Position numbers and translations under genes: made by a program
Notes under the pieces: model-generated
What the model was told of the DNA's origin: nothing
Seen by the model: the letters and a program-made list of their open reading frames with translations, nothing else
Databases searched by the model: none
Origin: Helicoverpa zea
Lineage: Eukaryota > Arthropoda > Insecta > Lepidoptera > Noctuidae
DNA length: 64,000 nt
NCBI RefSeq assembly: GCF_022581195.2
Contig: NC_061471.1
Location: forward strand, 3,286,001-3,350,000
Direction: 5' to 3'
In this document: positions 23,680 to 36,038 of the stretch, in pieces
Layout: each line of letters starts with the position of its first letter
Position numbering within the stretch: the stretch's first letter is position 1

Positions 23680-26600
23680 ATTAGCTTTGTATACGCTAAT
23701 GAGATCATACTTCATGCGATTACCAGTAACGCCACAAAGCACTGAATTAGTATAATCAGCGGCTGCAGCGCTGCGTAACATCGCTTGAAGCGACTCAGCA
23801 AACAATACGCAATGCGCTGCACGTGACACTGCTTTGAGAATGTTCCACCATACATCGACGGTGTTCATACTAATAGTAATCCAGATTTTACTGAACTGAG
23901 TACAAAAATCAATTAATTGCACCATGCCTGTGGTCTTTCCTTTAACATGTTTCTCAGAGTTGGAACCTACTCGTAGTTCGAAGCGTTCTAACAAGACTGC
24001 ATTGTTGCTTTGCCTTGCATTGTTCTCATGAACTGCATTACTCACACTGAGGCTTCGCTCTTGTTTACAGTACCTACAAACAACTTAGTTTCTGTAATTA
24101 GTTCTTCGAGTGTGAAGACGAGTAAGATGAGAACTTGTGAGGGAATCACAACATGAGTCAAAGCTCCACTTAAGCAAAGCATGTGAGTTGTAAACCGATT
24201 TATATGTCAATCCCACAAGCGATTTTACGTGCAGGATTTTCTCAATTGACTGACTGAATCTTACCAATTTAATTATCTTGGGAAAGACTTTAGAATAAAT
24301 TGTCTGATGTTATCGGTTACACTGATTTCCCGCCGGGATAACAAGATCTCAACTTTTGGATAGGAATCGATATTATGTAAACATTTTGTTAAATTATTAT
24401 AGCAAAGAAAGTTAGGTAAGTAAGTAGGTACTTATGTAGGTTTTATTTGAGTACACTTTTATAAAAGCTTACGTTGTAGGTATTCAATAACACCTATTAA
24501 TAATGACCCACATAGTTTCCGGTAGGTACTTGTTATCTAGCTATAACACTCGCAAAAACAACTACAAAATAGTTGTAATAGAATTCATTACCAAACATCT
24601 AAAACTTAAATGTTTGAACAAGTTGTGAACACATCTCCAGCGTACAGTACTCGTGTGCTGAAACTTTCCCCCGCGCTAACCGACTGCACAGAGTTGTTAT
24701 TGCCACTTGTGAGTACAGCGATGTGGTATATTGCTGTATGACGTCACACGTCCCGTGTCTCACACACTGTGAGGAGACGGTATTATCAGCTCTTTCCAAA
24801 CAGAGCCCTGTGTTTGTATTGTACTCTTGAGATGCTGATTGGTGTCTATCTTAATATGAAATGTCTGTCCTGAGGCAAAGAGGTTTATGTAAAGTATGGA
24901 AATGAGACACATTCGCTGAAGGAAATTATGCTTAGAGTGATTTATGTAGAAATATTATTTGTTGTATGTACATTGTACCGCCTGCTTTTGATGTAAGTAC
25001 TTACTCGATGGTTGGCAATTGGCACCTTCATGCGAATCGTGGATGTCTTGGAATTTATATGTATGGAGTAACATTTCTGTCACTTATTATCTATATTTTC
25101 GAGAGCGACACACGCGTAGAGGTTCTTTGTATTTTCAGCAGCAATATGCCTCTGAACGAAAAGTTTGCTTCCGCAACTACATAGGTAAGTAGAGGTATAA
25201 TATTTTAGTTCATGTTTTTCAAGTACCCAGTCAACGTGGTCCATAGTAAAAAAATAAAACTCATCAACAGCGAGTTAAAAATGTTGAAAGGACGGCGATC
25301 AATTTGGCTTTACATGTGAAGCGAGATATACCGACCAGTAAAATTGATTACACCACACCGCAACACAGCATTGATTTTATCTCGATTATCAGGAACAGAG
25401 GTAAGAGGTGGCATATTTTCGTCATCTTAACCGCAGAATTAGCTTTTATGATACTGAAGTTCCGGATTCTGTGTAAACCGAAACTACCACAACATTTCAT
25501 GTGCCATGAATCACTCCCGTATTTTACGAGTTCCCGCAACTTGTAGACAATTAGCCGAACCCGAGATTACACACAAGCTTGACCGCGCGTACCCTTATTA
25601 ATACCTACTGCGGATGAATCTATAATTAATCAGACCTTCCCTAACTGACCGTTTAGGAAGATTTAAAACTAAGTATTTTTACTCCTGTTATGATTTTATT
25701 ACAAGAACGAAAGGTTATAATATTGGCTAATTATAAGTAAGTATGTGCAGCCGTATTTCTGATATCATCAACATTAATTTTCACTACTAGGAATTTTGTA
25801 ACCGTTCATCATTTGTTTTGTCTCGGTTCTATAGTTAGACTACAACATGTTTTGTTCAGTTTCTATGTAGTTCTGTGTGTATAGCTGTCAGCTGGGTTCA
25901 GTTGTCGCGACTACACTAGTTGTAGTGAACTGTTTGTTCCACAACACACAGTGATTATGTTATTAGTATATTATGTAACTAAACCTCATTATGACACTGT
26001 GTACACGAAATTAGGTAAATCGTGTGTGGTGTTACAGTGAATAAACAATGATAGTAATAATATCTACACATTTTTATAATAATAGATCCGCAAGTGTTTC
26101 TAATGTGATTATGAGAATCGAAACAATTAATATTTCAGTTGTTATTAGTAGAGGATTGATTTCGAAGACATCTAGTGATCAACAGGTTCTTAAACCATAT
26201 TAGGTATATAATTTATAGGTACATGCTATAAGTGCTGTTTACGTACGTAGGTATAGTAGCCTTTCCACCTTTATTACTCTTTATTTTATCCGTATTTTAT
26301 GAGTTAAATAATTTATTGTATTTTATGTAGCCGACCGCTCGCTATATTAAATTATTTGTGGTTAATTAACTGGCGGTGATGGTGTGGAGTGCTTCATTAA
26401 GTAATAACTGTGTAGTTGTGTCCAACAGTTTCACTCGATCATAAAAAAAATATTTCACAATACGTAAGTTGTCGTCCCCCACAAGGACAGATGATTAAGC
26501 TGAGCTCGTCGGGAAGCAGTGGATGCGGATTGCTGAAGACCGAGTAAAGTGGCCCTTGGCAGGGGCCTTTGTCCAGTAGTGGATGTTTTTCAGCTCAGAA

Positions 26601-26915
26601 TACGTAAACATACGGAACTGTAAATTATGTAAATCACGTGGACATTAAACTGAACCTTAGCCTTAATGGAAATTATTCAAATAAGGGTCGATCCTGCTAT
26701 ATTAAATAAAGCAATTGTGCGCGATACGCGACACATGTGGAAACAATTTGATATTCTCTTTATTAAAAAGGAATTTAAAACAATTGTTCGACAACACCCT
26801 CGTTCTTTGTGAAGAGCTGTTGTTGGGTTTGCAAAATTCAGTATCCAAAAAGCCATTTTCGGTAAAAGTTAAATAGAAAAGTTTTTGGGAAAGTCATTTA
26901 TAAACCCTGTGGTAT
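23680..26915. repeat. Inverted duplication, left arm
   Basis: Sequence here recurs in reverse complement at 49235-57690. Blocks that match include 24300-24360 with about 57150-57200, 24600-24830 with 56690-56900, 24840-24960 with 56500-56665, 25280-25560 with 50190-50530, 25800-26040 with 49680-49930 and 26640-26915 with 49235-49550. Similarity is high but with many substitutions and indels, so it is not a recent hairpin. The arm ends at CCCTGTGGTATA (about 26915). No protein is recognised in it; a 123-codon minus-strand frame at 23674-24045 has no family motif. It could be a segmental duplication or two copies of an old unclassified element. Confidence 0.8.
26468..26598 (+). mobile_element. 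Short RTE-type retroelement tail
   Basis: A 131-bp block containing GGGGCCTTTGTCCAGTAGTG, similar to RTE/SINE 3' tails of Lepidoptera, is flanked by the 9-bp repeat AATACGTAA (26459-26467 and 26599-26607). It is absent from the right arm of the inverted duplication, so it inserted after that duplication. It is a 5'-truncated insertion or a small SINE using RTE machinery. Confidence 0.7.
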
Positions 26916-29303
26916 ACGGGTTTCGGCGTTAACCGCTTTATACGTTACTTTTAGATTTTTCCACTACGTAATGTATTTTGCTTATATAAGTAAACATTAT
27001 TAATTAAAGCGGCCTCTACACTGACAATTACCGTTGCATATGACAATAAAAATACCTACATATTGTGCAATTAACATTTGTGCTGCTAAAATCATTGCGC
27101 AATTTATTTGACTACTAAAAAGCGTCTTATATACAGTTTATAGTGTTTCAGCCAAACATACCTACACTTGATTCAATCAGATGTAATTACGTAGATCGTA
27201 ATACAGTTATTGTCTTCAATTTGATTAGACAATCACTGCTTAAACTGATTGTATATTGTTTAACCAATTATACACTGTAATAGGTTCCTGAATTAATTGA
27301 ATTAATCGTTTCTTGATTCGGTATTAAAGATTAATTGCTGGTGTTTGTGGCTTGGGAAGGTTTTGGTGCCTAGAATAATATAATGCTGCGACGAATACGA
27401 TTAATGATAGGTACCTAGTACCCATAACTAATAGAGACTTTTCAATGTTTAAGATGTCAAATGTAAATATTTTTTTAGTTCACTGGCTTTTCTGTGGGTT
27501 TGTTTTATGTTTTTATATGTGAACGAAATACTGTAGGTATTACATGTATTAACTTAACTTAAACCTAGATACTATAAATAAGCAATTAGTTGAAATTGAA
27601 CGCTACATTTGTGTAAAATAATTTAATGGTTTATATAAATTAAATATTAATGTTTGTTGTTAAGTTTATAATTGATGTTCATACGTTTGTACAAATAGAA
27701 GCGCCTCATTATGGTAATGAGATGTTGTTTATTTTACGCAAACCTCACCGCCATGTGAAACTTTAAAAGGGGTTATCTTTAAAGAGTAAGATTTTGTAAT
27801 TAAGTAGGTATGTATTTACTAAGTTGCAACATGTTGAGTTAACAGTTTATGTAAAACTGGGAACAACTTTGCACACAAGAGTAAATGGTAGGCTAGGTGT
27901 ACCTATGTTACAAGACTGCAAAGTTTCATCCAAATATGGTCAGCCGTTAGCACGTTTAGCTCATGTAACCTTTGACCAGGTAACTAAGTATGAAAAGTAT
28001 TGGAATTCCGCAAGCTACTAGTTATTAATAGTCTACAGATACCTAGGTACCAGCTCCATGCACACAAAGTTACAGAGCATATAATCTTGTAGTTCCAGCT
28101 CAGTTCGTGATGTATCTAGACGTTATACCTGCAGCTAACTTATCAAATATGTATGAAATGTCTCAAGTTACCTGGACTCCGGTCAAGTTTCCGTAGATAC
28201 CACCCAAGGGTTCAGTAACGGTGGATGTGCGACAAGAGATTAACTTTCATATGAATGAAATCAACTGGCTGCTGCTGTGAAACAGGAACGTGAACTAATC
28301 GGACACTAGAGATAGCAGGGTGATGTAGAGAGAGCTCACTGCGAACTGCACTCAACTGTCGCGAGATAAGCGCGTGACTTGTGAATTTGTTATCTGTACG
28401 TTAATGTCAACGATTTCTTACTGCTACTAGCTTACATTGGAGTAAGAGATACTTTATGTAGTAGTTGGTTCTAATTGGCGTAAATCGCGATTTACGAACA
28501 GAAGTTCAATATACTGTCGTGATCCTTAGTAAGTAATTCAAGCTAAATTGCTTTTTTGTGTACACTAACACTAAAAACACTTTTAAAATAAAAACTAAGC
28601 AACCAAATTATGGAAGTATCAAATAAAACTTACAAAAACGTAACCTTCCTTGGTAGGAAAAAAAAGCTTATTCAAGGATACCTACTTTTCACCCTCCGTT
28701 TGTTACCGTTATGACCGTCGCGTCGTTGGTCAAAAGTAGGTACCTACGGCCTTTATTTGTAAAGATTACCGTCCGGGTCCCTTCAGGAAGTTTTAACAGT
28801 TGTAGGTATAGGTATATTGTAGGGATTACAGCAGACCACGCCTGTCATTTACCCTGAGAAAACTTTATTAAAAACTTATGAAATTAACTTTAATTTTGAA
28901 AGTCAATTATTTATTAGAAGCATTTTAATTAATTATATTTAAACAATGCTTTTTTGGGGGCAAGTTACAATCCAAAGTTATAATTCAGCAAAGCCCTATA
29001 CTATTAGTAGCAATCCTTAAATGGTCGGTAAAGTGAGTGAGTTCAATGAAGCTGAAAGAAACAAAGGAACTAGCGCACATAATGTGTCGCGCGACAATAG
29101 GTACCAAACAAATAATAAGACAGGCACAGATACACACGCGTATCGCCATTATGTGTCGTGCGTGTCGCGCGATTCCCACCACAGACAATAGTGCCAGAGA
29201 TCTAAGTGTATTGTGCCAGACAGTTTTATTTGTAACATCATTGTTTCGTCACAGTGCACCTACTTACTTAGTAAATATAGTTACTTAATTGTAAGTGTTT
29301 ATC
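26916..29303. other. Unassigned noncoding
   Basis: AT-rich with no recognised gene. Two overlapping short frames on opposite strands (28985-29288) contain repeated ATGTGTCGCGCG/CGTGTCGCGCG words but no domain. Confidence 0.5.
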
Positions 29304-29493
29304 TATACTAATATCATAAAGAGGAAAACTTTGTCTGGTTGTAATGGATAAACTCAAAAACTACTGGACTGATTTTAAATATTCTTTCACCATTAGAAAG
29401 CTATATTATCTGCGAATAACATAGGCTATATTTTATCCCGGTGCGGGCAGTAGCTCCCACGGGACGCGGGTGAAACCGCGGGAAAACGGCTAG
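29304..29493 (+). mobile_element. Helitron-like element, 3' end
   Basis: The block starts with the widespread lepidopteran TACTAATATCATAAAG, passes through ATAGGCTATATTTTATCCCG, and ends in a GC hairpin (GCGGGTGAAACCGCGGG) followed by a short spacer and CTAG (29490-29493), then T. A 3' hairpin and CTRR end are Helitron hallmarks. No replicase/helicase is present, so it is nonautonomous. Helitrons leave no target duplication, and none is seen. Confidence 0.65.
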
Positions 29494-29494
29494 T

Positions 29495-30410
29495 TTTTTA
29501 TAAAGGCATTTAAGTTTATATTTTTTCAATAGCATCATATTGTACATTAAGATTTATTCTACAGTATACCCTAAACACAGAAATAAAGCAAAATTCAATA
29601 ATATTGATAAACTCAAAGAAAACCAGCGTAGAGTTTGTCCTCCTTACAAAGTAGGGTAGGTAAGTACATCAGGCAATCGTACTGCAACTTACTTCTGAAC
29701 TGTGTAATTAGGTAAGTCCCAAGTATAGCTCCGGGCCTCGATCTATTAGACTCTATTTAAAACGTCTTCTTGTGAGCAGACTTTCAATGAAAGTTTGAGA
29801 GTTTATTTATTGAAAGCAATGTTTTGTATCTGTTTGATAATAGAATCTTTAATTCTATTTAAAGATCGAAATCCCGTAGATTGAATGAACTGAGAGATGC
29901 TTTTGTATCTGGATGTAGCATCTACTGAAACATCTAAATTCTTTTGACATGTTGACATTGGCTTGAGCTCTGCAATTGGAGTTAACTTTGCATTGGGCAA
30001 TAACAAAAGTGGAGCGCTTCAAACTTACTTGTAGGTTTTGCAGTACAAGTTCTTTAGGTACCTATACATTTGTGTTCGGCGGAACAACGAGCACGAGTTG
30101 GAGCGTACAAAGTTTTGAGTTATTTAGATCCGCAAAACTGTAAGCTATAGTTTTTCTCACATTATCTATGTTTTCTGTTTTGAAAATTAGATAGAATGTA
30201 ATAAACATCTTAAGTAAAGACAAAAAAACAAAGGTACCTACGAATACCTATTGTACTAGCAAAATGCGATCATAACGTGTCTAACTTATATATGTAGGTA
30301 CAACCAGAACCTCAATTAAGTTATGATGACAACTTTACAAATTAACGTCAGTACTGGCAATGTACAACTTTATACAACTTCATGTATTTGAAACTAAAGT
30401 TATAATGATG
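29495..30410. other. Unassigned noncoding
   Basis: No gene or element recognised. Confidence 0.5.
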
Positions 30411-30414
30411 TAGA

Positions 30415-31166
30415 TGTTACCGGCCGAACCCGATTTTAGGACAAACCAGTTTTGCCTAGGCTCAACTAGTTCTTCCTATAGGCGTTAGGATTAACTAGTA
30501 TAGCCTAGTCCAAACTAATTTGTCCTAAGCCCGATAGGACGGACCAGTTTAGGCTAGGCAAAACTAGTTGATCCTGATATCAATACGCACACTCTAGGAT
30601 AAACTGGTATGGCCTAGTCTAAACAACATGTTCATGCGGGAATGCTCCGAACGTCCCACGCCGCTCGCTCCCCGTTCGTCATTTGTCGCGTGGTTTTAAA
30701 CGCATTTAGCGTCTAGTTGCTAGCCGTGCATAACGTACACGCCCCGAGCGCCTCGCGCCTAATAACGTATTTAGTTAATTTAAAAAAATACTTACCTATT
30801 ATTTGTTACTTTGCTACATATATGTAGTATGATTGTTCGTATTATCAATTTATCCATAACGACGAATCATTATAGTTTAATAAAGATGATTATTTTTCTA
30901 AACACGGAGTAGTTTATTTAGTTCATCTATTTATTTACACTTTTAGATATGTATATGTTTTGACTAGGCTATACCAGTTTATCCTAGAGTGTGCGTACTT
31001 ATATCAGGATCAACTAGTTTTGCCTAGCCTAAACTGGTCCGTCCTATCGGGCTTAGGACAAATTAGTTTGGACTAGGCTCTACTAGTTAATCCTAACGCC
31101 TATAGGAAGAACTAGTTGAGCCTAGGCAAAACTGGTTTGTCCTAAAATCGGGTTCGGCCGGTAACA
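30415..31166. mobile_element. Foldback element with 212-bp near-perfect arms
   Basis: The arms 30415-30626 and 30955-31166 are reverse complements with only a few differences. The ends are TGTTACCGGCCGAACCCG and its complement, flanked by TAGA (30411-30414 and 31167-31170). Each arm is built from degenerate copies of a unit of about 20-25 bp around the words CTAGGC, AACTAGT and TTGTCCTA. The 328-bp centre has a GC-rich part (30640-30760) and no reading frame. Superfamily not recognised; internally repetitive arms are typical of foldback elements. Confidence 0.85.
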
Positions 31167-31170
31167 TAGA

Positions 31171-32370
31171 TATTTCACAAAACATTATCTAGGTCCTCGT
31201 AGTTATTACAGCAACTGCGTAGTTAGTTAGTTTCGCCCCTATTGCTGCGGATGTGTAGTTTAGATCAGTTTGTTTGCGGCACGAGGCAAACGAACAAACG
31301 CAAAAATGTTTATTACGTTGCACTGTTCCAAAAAATGAAATAAAAAATGGGTTAATAGCAAGACACAGTTATTCCTCCAATTACAAAAAGTTTGGTACCA
31401 GTACTTAATAATTCTGTAATCCAATTAGACCGAGACGAAAACTTAATAGGTACTTTTTTCAACAAACTTGATTTATGAGAACGACACAACTTCGGAACAA
31501 AGATAAAACTGTTTTCAGGCGCAATTTTTCAAGAACAGATTAAAGGCTTTTAAAATACTTGAACAAATAAAAGTTGATGTATAACGCGACATTAACTGTA
31601 AATGGAGTTGTGTTTTAAGTTAATGTGAAGTGATCAAAGTTTTACCGAGATAAACGTTGAAATTATTCAGCTGAAAAATCATCGCTTTTATTTTTTTTCA
31701 TTTTTATTGTAGGTATTAAATGGACGAAATGGTTTTGTAAACGAATTTAGGCAATTGTTAACTAAAATGTTTTCCAACTCAGTAGAAATATTGAACGTTT
31801 GTGCCTACGTACCTATATTTCCATTTCGATTAGAGTTAAAATTAAACAAACGTGAATACCGTGAAAATATGACACTGTAGGTAAAATTGGCGTTCAGATA
31901 AACTTTGAACAATAATTAGATATTTGTTGTACCTAAAGCTGCCACTTACCTATATAAATTAGCTTTGTACCACAACATTACCGCAATGTGTGGCACGGTG
32001 TTATCCTGTCCACTGAGCCAGATAACCAGTTTGATGCTAATGTAAGTTAGGTGATTGCATTCAAATACACATAGGTACCTATGAATAGAGGTAATGCTTA
32101 AATACGTTTTTGGGTAGTAGGTACCTGCCTACTGGAGCTTTCAGCGGGTCTCCTTGAAAGTGACCCAAAAGGATACACGTATAGGTATTGCTTTGTATCT
32201 TGTGTTAGGAGAACAACCCAGTACTTATCTATTCATGTTTAACTGAAGTACAGTCACGTAATTACAGACTCAAACATCTCCGCTTGAGGAAGCTCTGAAG
32301 TGAATAAGCTTATTTATTTTGCGAAACCAAAAACTATATTGTTAAGTTTGATGGATTACACTATTCGTAG
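31171..32370. other. Unassigned noncoding
   Basis: Nothing recognised; AT-rich with several TAGGTACCTA words. Confidence 0.5.
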
Positions 32371-32814
32371 ATGCAGCTTGAGTACCGCACTTCAGTTACT
32401 GTCGTCGACAGCTCGCAAAATAGCGTTCGAAATTTAAATTCTGGAAAAAAAGTCACTATGACGTCACGCGGCCTACTTATCGGTCATAATTTGAATAAAC
32501 AATTAAAAAATTACAAAACAAATGACATGCCAATGACGTCAAGCACGAAATGAAAGAGAAAGGTTATATGTAAGAAAGAGTAAGCAAATGTTTAAACCAA
32601 AACAAAAGACATGTCAATGACGTCACGCACGAAATGAAGGAGATAGATATATGTGAGAAGAAAGAGAAAAAAAATGTGAACCACATTTTAGGAATGACAT
32701 AAGTCTAGTTTCTTGAGGTAGGTACAAAATGAACCTTAACTTTAAGCGCATAAGGTTGTCATTTCTTTGAAAGGGTTCAATTGCGCCAGAGGCGGCACTA
32801 GTTTGGGCACTTAA

Positions 32815-33408
32815 GGTAGAATTCCGTGGGTCGCGGCTGACGCAGCCGCGCGCGGCCTACGACAGTCGTCGGCCGCGCGCGACAATAGTCAACCAATGAA
32901 AATGTATGGCGCCGCTGCCGAGGTCCGCGACAGTCGCGCGCGGCCGACGAATTTCGTGAGCCGCTCGCGGCCGTACGCATCTCAACATGGTCTAGCGCTA
33001 TAGAATCTTAGAAAACCAGAATTGAATTGTTTTTATTTAGTCGGTAAAACTTCCTTTCGGTTTTCATTACAATACAAATGCTTTTGAATCAGTATTTGGT
33101 AATATCCTTCTTCATTTCTACTTTTTAAAGATAGGGTCGATTGGTAATCTATTTTCATAATACAGCCACAGCAGCACGTCATCCTCCTCTTCTTCAAGGA
33201 TATCAATTAGCACTTCGACTAGAGGGAACGGACGAACAAAATCAAGACAATGCCGCGCGCGGCTTACGAAATTCGTCAGCCGCGCGCGACTGTCGCGGAC
33301 CTCGGCAGCTGTGCCATACATTTTCATAGGTTGACTATTGTCGCGCGCGGCCGACGACTGTCGTAAGCCGCGCGCGGCTGTCGTAGCCGCTATCCTCGGA
33401 ATTTTACC
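32815..33408. mobile_element. GC-rich MITE with about 165-bp inverted repeats
   Basis: The ends read GGTAGAATTCCG and GGTAAAATTCCG inward. The inverted repeats are dense in CGCGCGGC blocks (left about 32815-32985, right about 33245-33408), including matching GACAATAGTCAACC and GAGGTCCGCGACAGTCGCGC words. The spacer is AT-rich. It is inserted in repeat copy B next to TTA. There is no coding capacity: the short frames across it are by-products of the GC-rich palindrome. Superfamily uncertain. Confidence 0.75.
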
Positions 33409-33412
33409 ATTA

Positions 33413-33599
33413 CGGCCAGTTTCTTCATCAAAAGTTAAAGTTTAAGTTATGGCTTAAGTAATGTCTAAAGTAAAAGTAACGGTTAAATTCAATTTTTCTA
33501 TTAGTTTTGCTGTCACTTTAGCCTTGAAAAAACTAATTTGACCGTTACTTTTACTTTAGACATTACTTTAACTTTAACTTTTGATGAAGAAACTGGCCG
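33413..33599. mobile_element. Hairpin MITE, copy 1
   Basis: A 187-bp element, nearly all inverted repeat: the ends are CGGCCAGTTTCTTCATC and its complement, and the arms continue through AAAGTTAAAG and TAATGTCTAAAGTAAAAG. It is flanked by TTA on both sides (33410-33412 and 33600-33602), which fits a PIF/Harbinger-type 3-bp duplication. Another copy is at 35869-36038. It abuts the neighbouring MITE directly. Confidence 0.85.
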
Positions 33600-33680
33600 T
33601 TAGTCTTAACTTGTGCTGCCTCTGTACGTATGACATGTAGGTAAGTAATTGTTTAGAAACCAAACTTGTCCCGATTTTGT

Positions 33681-34399
33681 TCGTAACGAGGAACTTGCCT
33701 AATCAATTTTTCAGTAGGATAAGATAGTCACAAGCATTGTTATTAAAGTTTTCTGCATAATTGTAGGTATGTATTTAGTTCATTCATTTCTTAATATAAC
33801 TATACAGACACATTACATGTTTTTGTTACTGGAGTAGATATAGTAAACTAGATAAAGTTGTGCGCAAGTAGCGGCTAGCAAGAGATAACTCGATATCGTT
33901 GCAAGCTAGTGAGCGACGTAAACTGGTCAATGCAATAAGCTCATAGCTTGCAGTGGTCATGCTATACAAACTGTGTATCTAGGTCGAATGTGACAAAACT
34001 ACAATTTCTAGCAAATCACAGAATTTGCACATCTACGAACATGTGTATGACTACTCAACCTTTTTACTGTCGCACGCTGGTATTATCCAACGAAAATTTC
34101 AAGAGACCAAAATTAATACAACGATAACGCTAGTGTTTATCCGTTTTAATTATATTCCTTCAATATTTTCCGAAGCTTTTGTGAGAAACCATTGAACTAC
34201 TTAGTTCACATTACTGAGAAAAGGGTCAGTTGAAGGCATCGTTCCGTTCCACGACGATAAGCATCTGACATCAAATGTTTTGAATAGCCCTTTGTGCCAG
34301 CAGTGATTTTCAGAAAATGGCTCAAAGTCGTGGGCAGAGATTGTATCAGATTTGGTTCAGCTTTCAGTATTTAAATTTTACTTTTATGGTAGGCAGATA
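33681..34399. other. Unassigned noncoding
   Basis: Nothing recognised. Confidence 0.5.
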
Positions 34400-34596
34400 C
34401 TAGCTTCCGCCCGCGTCGAGTTCGGTTATATTGCGTTACGAGAGAACTCGGAAGTCCGAGATAAAAACTATCCTATGTTCTTTCTCAAGGTCGACTCTAT
34501 CTCTGTACCAAATTTTACTAAAATCAGTTCAGTGGTTTAGACGTGAAAACTTAACAGACAGACAGAGTTACTTTCGCATTTATAATATTAGTAGGG
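34400..34596 (-). mobile_element. Helitron-like element, 3' end
   Basis: On the minus strand the block starts CCCTACTAATATTATA (34596 downward), passes through the ATAGAGTCGACCTTGAG and CATAGGATAGTTTTTATC words common in Lepidoptera, then a GC-rich end, and stops at CTAG (34400-34403). It is related in layout to the 29304-29493 element but belongs to a different subfamily. Nonautonomous. Helitron assignment is from the CTAG end and GC-rich terminus. Confidence 0.6.
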
Positions 34597-35868
34597 ATTT
34601 GTAGGTATGTGGTAGTTGATGAAAACTATTCACTTTTTTTTTCAATATAAACTTAACTGACCTAGGTATAGGTATTCTTGTTTCCTTTAGCGTTTGCGTA
34701 GTAGACCACTCCTCTTCACACGTACCTGAGTTACTACATATATATCTGAAGCTCTCAATAACGTATGTACCACGTTGTGGCATTCGGCATATGTTACGTG
34801 TTGGTGTATGGCGCCCCCGGGACACATACCTACCTACCGGGATAAGGAAACCTGCGATACAGCTCTTATCTACTTATCTGTGAATACAGTTTATGATACG
34901 TTGCAGACATTCAACAACAAAGAGAAGGGATAACAGTTAAGTATGTAGCCTACTTTACTACGACATAAGTTAGGCTATTTTTATGGTGTCCGTCTATGTG
35001 AGTATGTTTTTGCATACACATTTCTTTGGGCTCTCAGCATTTTTAACAATTAGATAATGTCATACATTCTCGCTGGCTTTCTTTACATATAGCATCTGAA
35101 CACATTTAAACCATTATTAAGTTAAGAACTCGCTTAAACTTTACCAATTCTCACTAACTAATTAATGGATATCTACAATCTAGGTAGTTATGAGTCGGAA
35201 GCAAATTAAATACTCCTTCCACCGAGCATTTTCTACAATTAATTGTTATTCTGTCGTTTACAATCAATCAAGTTACTTTAAAAAGTATTTCAATATAACT
35301 GAAACTTACACATATTCCTTGGGGCGGTGTTTAGAAACACTTTTCTAAAAATCTTTTCACATTCAACAATATATAGCTCGTATTTTATGAAGGTAAAATA
35401 TCCATTCTTCGCGACAAATGGGACCTTTGATAAATATACGTGACAGTTTATCACACGAAATCATTTACAACTACTGAACATTATTTACAAGCAGCTGTTA
35501 TTGGATAACAGTAACAGAACTGCTTCGATGGACAGGGGGACCTTTTTGTGAGCTTGTACCTAAATGGCAGAGACATATTGTGCTATACTAGAGTATTTAA
35601 CAATGTTCCTGAAAAGAAAAACAAACGATCAAATCAAAAGAATCTTAGGTATCTCTTATTATTCAGCCGATCAGCCAGAGTCAATCACTAGTTAATTAGT
35701 GAGTAGTGGAGGTAATGACTCGCATCGCAACATGTCGAGTGCTGATGAACATTGAGACGGTGTGTGCGGGTCACTAGCGATGACAACTATGTATGTGTAT
35801 GATTTAAGCATACACATACATAGTGATAGAAAGTGACTTTCTTTTATACTATGTAATGATAACGATTA
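34597..35868. other. Unassigned noncoding with one short palindrome
   Basis: No gene recognised. The only structure noted is the palindrome at 35786-35824. Confidence 0.5.
35786..35824. repeat. Perfect palindrome, 16-bp arms
   Basis: ACTATGTATGTGTATG (35786-35801) and its exact reverse complement (35809-35824) are separated by 7 bp. It may be a chance hairpin or a regulatory palindrome; no adjacent gene helps to decide. Confidence 0.8.
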
Positions 35869-36038
35869 ACAGCCAGTTTCTTCATCAAAAGTTAAAGCCA
35901 AAGTAAAAGTCAAAGTAATGTCTAAAGTAAAAGTAACGGTTAAGCACTAATGCACTGTAGCCTTGAAAAAACGAATTTGACCGTTACTTTAACTTTAGAC
36001 ATTACTTTAACTCTAACTTTTAATGAAGAAACTGGCCG
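35869..36038. mobile_element. Hairpin MITE, copy 2
   Basis: Same family as 33413-33599: inverted ends GCCAGTTTCTTCATC and complement, with the TAATGTCTAAAGTAAAAG core in both arms. It has diverged by substitutions and is a little shorter. The TTA-type flank is less clear (TTA on the left, TGA on the right). Confidence 0.8.

Larger units (their letters stand above)
32371..33680 (+). repeat. Interspersed repeat family with 84-bp units, copy B (split)
   Basis: The left part (32371-32813) has TGACGTCA near 32459, 32533 and 32617 (the last two 84 bp apart) and the GGCGGCACTAGTTTGGGCAC block at 32791-32810. The right part (33603-33680) resumes with CTTGTGCTGCCTCTG. In copy C the two parts are contiguous. 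Between them two MITEs are inserted side by side. Orientation is the same as copy C and opposite to copy A. Confidence 0.7.

Noticed and set aside
23674..24045. 123-codon minus-strand frame as a host gene
   Set aside because: No recognisable domain, and it lies in the duplicated arm where I see no corresponding conserved frame in the other arm.
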